DNA from: JAOUEA01 sp035249905
Lineage (GTDB): Bacteria; Actinomycetota; UBA4738; HRBIN12
Reading direction: 5' to 3'
Length of the DNA: 64,000 nucleotides
NCBI GenBank assembly: GCA_035249905.1
Contig: DATFFT010000003.1
Coordinates: 5,553-69,552 of the forward strand
The position numbers were made by a program, and so were the translations under genes. The number at the start of each line of letters is the position of its first letter. The stretch's first letter is position 1. Positions 59,097-64,000 of this stretch are shown here, piece by piece. Under the pieces are notes generated by a model. That model was given only the letters and a program-made list of their open reading frames with translations, did no database searches and was not told the DNA's origin.

Positions 59097-61177
59097 CGAT
59101 CGCCACCCGATCGCGCCACCGCGAGATCCTGCAGCGCGCGATGGGCGTCGATACCGCGGGTCGCGGGGACCTTGTGCCATGAACCGTCGCCGTCGAGCTC
59201 CCATGCGAGTTCGTCGTCGTCCAACTCCACCCGCAGGATCTCGTTCAGCCGCTCCCGCAGCGACGGTTCCTGCACCGGGGCCAACGCCTCGACCCGCCGG
59301 TCGAGGTTGCGCGGCATCAGGTCGGCAGAGCCGATCAGGTGGTCGAAGCCCCGCTCTTCGCTGCCGAAGCGATAGACCCGCGAATGTTCCAGGAATCGAC
59401 CGACGATGGAGCGGACGCGGATCGTCTCGGACAACCCGGGCACGCCGGGTCGCAGGCAGCAGATGCCCCGCACCAGCAGTTCGATGCGCACACCCGCCTG
59501 GGACGCTTCGTACAGCGCGTCGATGAGATCGGGATCGACGAGGGCGTTCATCTTCAGCACGATCGACCCGTCGTCGTTCGCCATCTCGCGTCGGATCAGC
59601 GCCTCGAGTCCGGGGCGCATCGTGACCGGCGCGACGAGCAGCTTGCGGTACTCGCGCTGACGGCTGTACCCCGTCAGCACGTTGAACAGGTCGGTGAGGT
59701 CGGCGCCGAGATCGGCATCGGCCGTGAGCAGCCCGAGATCCTCGTAGAGCCGGGCGGTGGTGGGGTTGTAGTTGCCGGTGCCGATGTGCGCGTATCGGCG
59801 GATGCCGCCGCCTTCCCGGCGGACGACGAGAGACGTCTTGGCGTGCGTCTTGAGACCCACGACCCCGTACACGACATGCACCCCTGCGGTCTCGAGCGTC
59901 CTCGCGAACGTGATGTTCGCGAGCTCGTCGAAGCGGGCCTTCAGCTCGACGAGGGCCACGACCTGCTTACCGGACTCGGCGGCCCGAACGAGCGAATGGA
60001 TGATCGGGCTCTCGGACGACGTGCGGTACAGGGTCTGCTTGATCGCGAGCACGTCGGGGTCACTCGCCGCCTGCTCGACGAACGCTTCGACCGATGCAGA
60101 GAACGAGTCGTAAGGATGATGCACGAGGATGTCGCCGGTCCTGATCGCCCCGAAGACGTCGACCGGGCCATCGTGCGATTCGAGCGGAGCCGGTGTCACC
60201 GGCGTCCACGGCTCGTCCTTGAGGTCGAGGCGGTCAAGACCCGTGAAGAACCACAGATCGCCGAGGGCGAGGAGCCACGCCCCCACGTACACCTGCGACT
60301 CCTCGATGCCCATCTCCCGCATCAGCAGCTGACGCAGCTCGTCGCCCATCGTGGGATCGATCTCGAGCCGGATCGCCGTCGCGCCTCGTTGCCGGCGTTG
60401 GAGCACCGTCTCGATGGCCGCCAGCAGATCGTCCGCCTCGTCCTCCTCGACCTCGACGTCGGCGTCGCGCGTCACCCGAAAGACGTGCACCTCGACGATG
60501 TCCATGCCGGGGAAGAGCTGATCGAGGTGAGCCGCGACGACCTCCTCGAGCGGCACGTACCGCTCCCCGTCGGGCAGGTCGGTGAACCGTGGTAGCAGGG
60601 GCGGGATCTTCACCCGTGCGAAACGCCGTTCGCCCGTGACCGGGTCGCGGATCGCGGCCGCCAGGTTCAACGAGAGGCTGGAGATGTAGGGGAACGGATG
60701 CGCTGGATCGACGGAGAGCGGCGTCAGCACCGGGAAGATGCGTTCGCGGAACCTGCGGCCGAGGAACTCCTTGTCGTCGTCGGCGAGCTGGTCCCAGTGC
60801 ACGACCCGGATGCGCTCCTTCTCCAGGGCGGGCAACAGCTCGCCCTGAACGAGCGCGTCGGCACGTTCCTGCAGCGCCACGACCCGTTCGCGGATCGCGA
60901 CGAGCTGCTCCTGCGGGCTCATGCCGTCGGGAGTCATGGCCGCGACCCCGGCATCGACCTGCTCCTCCAGGCCCGAGACCCTGATCTGGAAGAACTCGTC
61001 GAGGTTCTGGGTGAAGATCGCCACGAACTTCACCCGCTCGAGCAGGGGCAGGACCGGGTTCTCGGCGAGCGCCAAGACCCTCGAGTCGAACTCCAGCCAC
61101 GAGACCTCGCGGTTGATGAATCGCGAGGTCGTGGCCGTCACAGGCTCGGGGAAGGGCTGCGCATCCACGGTCGTCAT
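59093..61177 (-). CDS. ppk: Polyphosphate kinase 1
   Basis: 694-aa enzyme making polyphosphate from ATP reversibly. N-domain (about residues 18-125, FINREVSWLEFDSRVL), head domain, then two phospholipase D-like C-domains. Phospho-accepting His is in GLKTHAKTSLVVRR; ATP-site residues are in YAHIGTGNYNP, and the second His is in RGFDHLIGSADLMPRNLDRR. Start not settled: ATG 61177 is the first good codon, but a TACGAT box ends 1 nt before it, so GTG 61168 may be used. First gene of ppk-CYTH/CHAD-mutT1. Confidence 0.96.
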   Translation of the reverse strand: MTTVDAQPFPEPVTATTSRFINREVSWLEFDSRVLALAENPVLPLLERVKFVAIFTQNLDEFFQIRVSGLEEQVDAGVAAMTPDGMSPQEQLVAIRERVVALQERADALVQGELLPALEKERIRVVHWDQLADDDKEFLGRRFRERIFPVLTPLSVDPAHPFPYISSLSLNLAAAIRDPVTGERRFARVKIPPLLPRFTDLPDGERYVPLEEVVAAHLDQLFPGMDIVEVHVFRVTRDADVEVEEDEADDLLAAIETVLQRRQRGATAIRLEIDPTMGDELRQLLMREMGIEESQVYVGAWLLALGDLWFFTGLDRLDLKDEPWTPVTPAPLESHDGPVDVFGAIRTGDILVHHPYDSFSASVEAFVEQAASDPDVLAIKQTLYRTSSESPIIHSLVRAAESGKQVVALVELKARFDELANITFARTLETAGVHVVYGVVGLKTHAKTSLVVRREGGGIRRYAHIGTGNYNPTTARLYEDLGLLTADADLGADLTDLFNVLTGYSRQREYRKLLVAPVTMRPGLEALIRREMANDDGSIVLKMNALVDPDLIDALYEASQAGVRIELLVRGICCLRPGVPGLSETIRVRSIVGRFLEHSRVYRFGSEERGFDHLIGSADLMPRNLDRRVEALAPVQEPSLRERLNEILRVELDDDELAWELDGDGSWHKVPATRGIDAHRALQDLAVARSGGDR

Positions 61178-61178
61178 T

Positions 61179-61208
61179 ATCGTACGGAGGGCCCGACGAG
61201 GCATGCAA
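61179..61208 (-). promoter_or_regulatory. Candidate ppk promoter (TTGCAT-18-TACGAT)
   Basis: Minus strand: -35 TTGCAT at 61203-61208, 18-bp spacer, -10 TACGAT at 61179-61184. The ATG at 61177 follows the box by 1 nt, too close to be inside the transcript; the GTG at 61168 is 10 nt from it. Confidence 0.4.
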
Positions 61209-61297
61209 GCGGCGCGCGGAGTGATCGGGTCGCGGGTAGCATCTCGGGGGCTGTCCGTTCGTCGGAGCTGCCCGGATCGCTCGATCGAGGAGCTCAC

Positions 61298-61921
61298 ATG
61301 AAGCTGAAGATCTCGCAACGGCCGGATGCGTTCTTCGACCTGTTCCAGGAGTCCGCCGAGAGCCTGTGCGCCGCGACCGAGCAGCTCCGCAACCTGGTGC
61401 ACGAGTACGAGGACGTCGAGGCGAAGGCGCGCAGGATCGCTGAGCGGGAGCACGAGAGCGACGAGATCACCCACGCGATCATCCGCCTCATCAACACCAC
61501 GTTCGTGACGCCGATGGATCGCGAGGACATCTACCAGCTGGCGACCGCGCTCGACGACGTGATGGATGCGGTCGAGGCCACGGCCGACCTATTCGTGCTG
61601 CACGCGATCGAGGAACCTCGTCAGGCGATGCGCGACCAGGTCGACGTGTTGGTCGAGGCGGCCGGTCAGACCGAGCAGGCCATGATCGCCTTCCGGAACC
61701 TGCGGCGCGACCAACTCGAGCCGTACTGGGTCGAGATCAACCGGCTCGAGAACCAGGGCGACCGCTTGTATCGGCGCGCCGTCGCCGAGCTGTTCTCCGG
61801 CGACCACCGAGCCATGGACGTGCTGCGATGGAAGGCCGTCAACGAGACCCTCGAGGAAGCCCTGGACGGACTCGAGAACGTGGCCAACGTGATCGAGGGC
61901 GTCGTGCTCAAGAACGCGTGA
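61298..61921 (+). CDS. DUF47 PhoU-like protein (first copy)
   Basis: 207-aa all-helical protein of the DUF47/PhoU_div family. FVTPMDREDIYQLATALDDV is the diagnostic block, where acidic residues bind metal ions in PhoU folds. Family members are usually encoded with PiT transporters and are thought to modulate them. This copy is divergent from ppk and convergent with the PiT-linked operon. ATG 61298 with GAGGAG 6-8 nt upstream. A TAGCAT at 61237-61242 may be its -10 box. Confidence 0.9.
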   Translation: MKLKISQRPDAFFDLFQESAESLCAATEQLRNLVHEYEDVEAKARRIAEREHESDEITHAIIRLINTTFVTPMDREDIYQLATALDDVMDAVEATADLFVLHAIEEPRQAMRDQVDVLVEAAGQTEQAMIAFRNLRRDQLEPYWVEINRLENQGDRLYRRAVAELFSGDHRAMDVLRWKAVNETLEEALDGLENVANVIEGVVLKNA

Positions 61922-62144
61922 CGTGATCGTCGGACCGCTCGTGCGGCACGCGACGCGACTTCCGAGTCGAGGGGCGCCAGCGGCCCAGCGCCCGATCCTC
62001 CATGGCCGTCGCGAACGCCCACACCAACGCGAGGCCGGCGGCGAACAGGTTCACCCATCGGTACTCCGCAGGGGTGGGCTCCCACAGGAGCAGACAGGCC
62101 ACGGCGAGCCCGCTGAAGAAGACCGTCCTGCGCCCGAGCCTCAC
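61908..62144 (-). CDS. Small two-helix membrane protein after pit
   Basis: 78 aa with two hydrophobic segments (TVFFSGLAVACLLLW and WVNLFAAGLALVWAFA) and a strongly charged C-terminus. No family recognised. The GTG overlaps the pit stop (GTGA), so it belongs to the DUF47-pit transcript; its end overlaps the first DUF47 gene by 14 nt on the other strand. May be an accessory of the transporter, by position only. Confidence 0.6.
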   Translation of the reverse strand: MRLGRRTVFFSGLAVACLLLWEPTPAEYRWVNLFAAGLALVWAFATAMEDRALGRWRPSTRKSRRVPHERSDDHVTRS

Positions 62145-63133
62145 GCGACCCCCTTGAACGGCAGGTACGCCACGTAGCTGATCACGAAGGCACCGGGGAT
62201 CGTCAAGACCCACGCCCACACCACCTGCCCGGCCACGCCCCATCGCACTGCCGACAGCCGCTGGGTCGACCCGACCCCGACGATCGCGCCCGTGATCGTC
62301 TGGGTGGTCGACACCGGGATGCCGGCGATGGTGTTGCCGATGATCGTCACGGCGGCGGCCGACTCCGCAGCCATGCCTTGGGAGGGCTGGAGCTTCGTGA
62401 TCCTGGACCCCATCGTGTGGACGATGCGCCACCCGCCGAACAGCGTGCCCAGCGCGATCGCCGTGTGAGCGGAGAGCACCACCCAGAGCGGCACGTCCGA
62501 GCCCGTCGGCACGATGCCGTTCGCCACCAGGAGCGCGAGGATGATGCCCATCGTCTTCTGGGCGTCGTTGGCCCCGTGCGCCAAGCTGAACGATGCCGCC
62601 GAGAACAACTGGCCGATCCGGAACCCGCGATTCAGCCGCTCGAGGCGCCGGGAGCGATGGAACAGCCAATAGATCGCCACCATGAAGGTGAATCCCAACA
62701 GCAGCCCCACGATCGGCGAGAGCACGATGAACACCGCGATCTTCTGGAACCCCGAGGCGATCAACGATGCCCACCCCGCCTTCGCGACCGCCGCGCCGGC
62801 CATCGCGCCCACGAGGGCGTGCGATGAGCTCGTGGGCAGGCCGAGCCACCACGTGATGATGTTCCACGCGACGGCACCCACCAGGCCGGAGAAGATCACG
62901 GCGTTGTCGAAGACCGACGGGTGCACCACGTCGTTGGCGATGGTCGCGGCCACCTCGGTGCCGAAGATCAGGAACGCGACGAAGTTGAAGAACGCGGCCC
63001 ACACCACGGCCTGACGCGGCGACAGCACCCGGGTCGAGACGACGGTCGCGATCGAGTTCGCCGCGTCGTGGAATCCGTTGAAGAAGTCGAACGCGAGGGC
63101 GAAGAAGATGATGCCGGCGACCCAGATCGTCAT
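62141..63133 (-). CDS. pit: PiT-family inorganic phosphate transporter
   Basis: 330-aa symporter with about ten helices. The two PD001131 signature repeats are present: FDFFNGFHDAANSIATVV near the N-terminus and FSLAHGANDAQKTMGIIL (about residues 180-197), plus LPTSSSHALVGA and IPVSTTQTITGAIVG. Low-affinity uptake of metal-phosphate with H+ or Na+. Its ATG overlaps the DUF47 stop (ATGA), the usual DUF47-pit pairing. Confidence 0.94.
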   Translation of the reverse strand: MTIWVAGIIFFALAFDFFNGFHDAANSIATVVSTRVLSPRQAVVWAAFFNFVAFLIFGTEVAATIANDVVHPSVFDNAVIFSGLVGAVAWNIITWWLGLPTSSSHALVGAMAGAAVAKAGWASLIASGFQKIAVFIVLSPIVGLLLGFTFMVAIYWLFHRSRRLERLNRGFRIGQLFSAASFSLAHGANDAQKTMGIILALLVANGIVPTGSDVPLWVVLSAHTAIALGTLFGGWRIVHTMGSRITKLQPSQGMAAESAAAVTIIGNTIAGIPVSTTQTITGAIVGVGSTQRLSAVRWGVAGQVVWAWVLTIPGAFVISYVAYLPFKGVA

Positions 63134-63747
63134 GCGAACTTCAGTGCCACGGACTCGATCACGTTCGCGATGTCCTCGCAACGATCGATTGCACCTTCGG
63201 CCCCATCGAGCAGGTCCTTCCACATCAGGACCTCAATCGCGCCGAAATCACCGGAGTACAGCACCGCAACCCCTCGCCGGTAGATCCAGTCGCCTTCCCG
63301 CTCGGCTCTCTTGACATCGGCGCACGCGGCCTCGACCCCTGCCAGGGCTCGCAGGTCGCGGACCGCGAGCGCCGCGCTGATCGCAGCCCGTTGCAACACG
63401 TCGATCTGCTGCACGAACTGCGGCAGGGGCCGGCTCAGGGGCAGCAGCGCCAGGAGATCGGCCAGGCCCTCGGCCGAGTCCAACACGTCGTCGATCGCGG
63501 AGGCGAGCGCGTGGATGTCGTTGCGGTCGAACGGGGTCACGAACGTCCTGTTCACGGTGCCGATGATCTGGTGTGTGAGCTCGTCACCGCCTTCCTCGAG
63601 CGTGCGGATGCGTTCGGCGTGATGTCCGGCGTTGGGAAGGTCGGACAGCAGCACCCCGAGATCGACGACGGCCCGAACCATGCCGTCGGCATGCCGGTCG
63701 AACAGGTCGAAGAACTCGAGCTCCCGCGGGATCACCTGGAACGGCAC
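63130..63747 (-). CDS. DUF47 PhoU-like protein (second copy)
   Basis: 205-aa paralogue of the protein at 61298-61921, sharing FVTPFDRNDIHALASAIDDV with its FVTPMDREDIYQLATALDDV and ending in a matching ANVIESVALKFA. It is first in the transcript with pit, its likely partner. The GTG start has GAGAGGT about 5 nt upstream. Expected to sit on the cytosolic side of the transporter. Confidence 0.92.
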   Translation of the reverse strand: MPFQVIPRELEFFDLFDRHADGMVRAVVDLGVLLSDLPNAGHHAERIRTLEEGGDELTHQIIGTVNRTFVTPFDRNDIHALASAIDDVLDSAEGLADLLALLPLSRPLPQFVQQIDVLQRAAISAALAVRDLRALAGVEAACADVKRAEREGDWIYRRGVAVLYSGDFGAIEVLMWKDLLDGAEGAIDRCEDIANVIESVALKFA

Positions 63748-63775
63748 GGCACCTCTCCACGAATCGGCCGTGCGG

Positions 63776-63781
63776 ACGGTA
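63776..63781 (-). promoter_or_regulatory. -10 box TACCGT of the DUF47-pit operon
   Basis: TACCGT on the minus strand would give a start near 63769 and a leader of about 22 nt with GAGAGG before the GTG. No clear -35 or Pho-box repeat is seen. Confidence 0.4.
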
Positions 63782-63835
63782 CAAGCGTCGGCTGGCCATG
63801 TCCACCAGCCGCATCCGGATCGAACGCGCGGAGGG

Positions 63836-64000
63836 TCAGGCGTCGATGAACCGGTAGCCGAGCCCTCGCACGGTCACCAGATGCCGCGGCTCGTGCGGAT
63901 CCTCCTCGATCTTCTGGCGGAGGCGCTTGACGTGCACATCGAGGGTCTTCGTGTCGCCGACGTAGTCTGCCCCCCAGACCTCCTCGATCAGGAACAGGCG
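63836..64000 (-). CDS. OmpR/PhoB-type response regulator, only the C-terminal end in the window
   Basis: The last 54 residues of a winged-helix DNA-binding domain: LIEEVWGADYVGDTKTLDVH, VKRLRQKIEEDP and VTVRGLGYRFIDA are the recognition helix and wing of PhoB/RegX3-type regulators. The N-terminal receiver lies beyond the window. Its place upstream of the DUF47-pit operon suggests a phosphate-responsive regulator, by inference. Confidence 0.88.
   Translation of the reverse strand, partial: RLFLIEEVWGADYVGDTKTLDVHVKRLRQKIEEDPHEPRHLVTVRGLGYRFIDA

Noticed and set aside
1..64000. Mobile elements, phage, CRISPR arrays, defence or biosynthetic clusters
   Set aside because: No transposase, integrase, repeat-spacer array, restriction or toxin-antitoxin signature, and no modular synthase was seen; the region reads as ordinary chromosomal core and accessory metabolism. 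tRNA and rRNA features were also looked for by eye and not found, though a covariance scan would be decisive.

Overview
The window is a 64 kb piece of a GC-rich, gene-dense chromosome with about 62 protein genes. I see no rRNA, tRNA, CRISPR array, transposase or integrase. Both edges cut genes: a PIG-L deacetylase on the left and a PhoB-type regulator on the right. The organism is most likely a member of the Actinomycetota, perhaps a deep-branching one. The reasons are the very high GC, a CGNR zinc-finger regulator, GH15 trehalase-type and MutT1-type proteins, PucR control, and many leaderless promoters (a TANNNT -10 box 6-8 nt before ATG/GTG). This is inferred from gene content only. The archaeal-style transporter/PhoU-TrkA_C pair and the lack of a ribosomal marker leave the class open.

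Layout. 1-2.4 kb: PIG-L deacetylase and leucyl aminopeptidase. 2.4-6.6 kb: a cupin, then a thiamine locus (TPP riboswitch, thiamine pyrophosphokinase, thiamine-type binding protein and fused permease; no ATPase in view). 6.7-11.8 kb: histidine utilisation (hutI convergent to hutU-pepE-hutH). 12-14.2 kb: a convergent pair of response regulators with EAL and GGDEF-like outputs. 14.4-17.7 kb: transsulfuration (cystathionine beta-synthase, a DUF429 protein, cystathionine gamma-lyase/synthase). 17.8-25.3 kb: a secreted PQQ-type sugar dehydrogenase, a Nudix/CoA-binding/DUF4177 operon, an M20 peptidase, ErpA, an FrhB-like Fe-S flavoprotein and an orphan PAS histidine kinase. 25.3-28.8 kb: secreted hydrolase, 7Fe ferredoxin, small alpha/beta hydrolase.

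28.6-39.9 kb is a polyamine/GABA island: a potDCBA ABC transporter with an IMPase-family phosphatase, two aldehyde dehydrogenases, a PucR regulator whose promoter carries a perfect inverted repeat, and a divergent GABA aminotransferase. 40-44.3 kb holds a trehalose cycle (OtsA, OtsB, GH15). 44.3-48 kb: an MMPL transporter with a long coiled coil, a DksA/TraR protein and a cysteine-poor HesB-like protein. 48.1-52.8 kb is one compact plus-strand run: CGNR regulator, HhH glycosylase, MgtE/SLC41-like permease, a doubled PhoU-TrkA_C protein and a doubled RAM-domain protein. 52.8-55.9 kb: IspH, a lysozyme-like exoprotein behind a long leader, CorA.

56.7-64 kb is a phosphate/polyphosphate island: ppk1, CYTH-CHAD and MutT1-type genes in one overlapping operon; a divergent DUF47 PhoU-like gene; and a second DUF47 gene with a PiT phosphate transporter, beside a PhoB-type regulator at the window edge. 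Stop/start overlaps of the GTGA or ATGA type join most operon neighbours, which implies heavy use of translational coupling.
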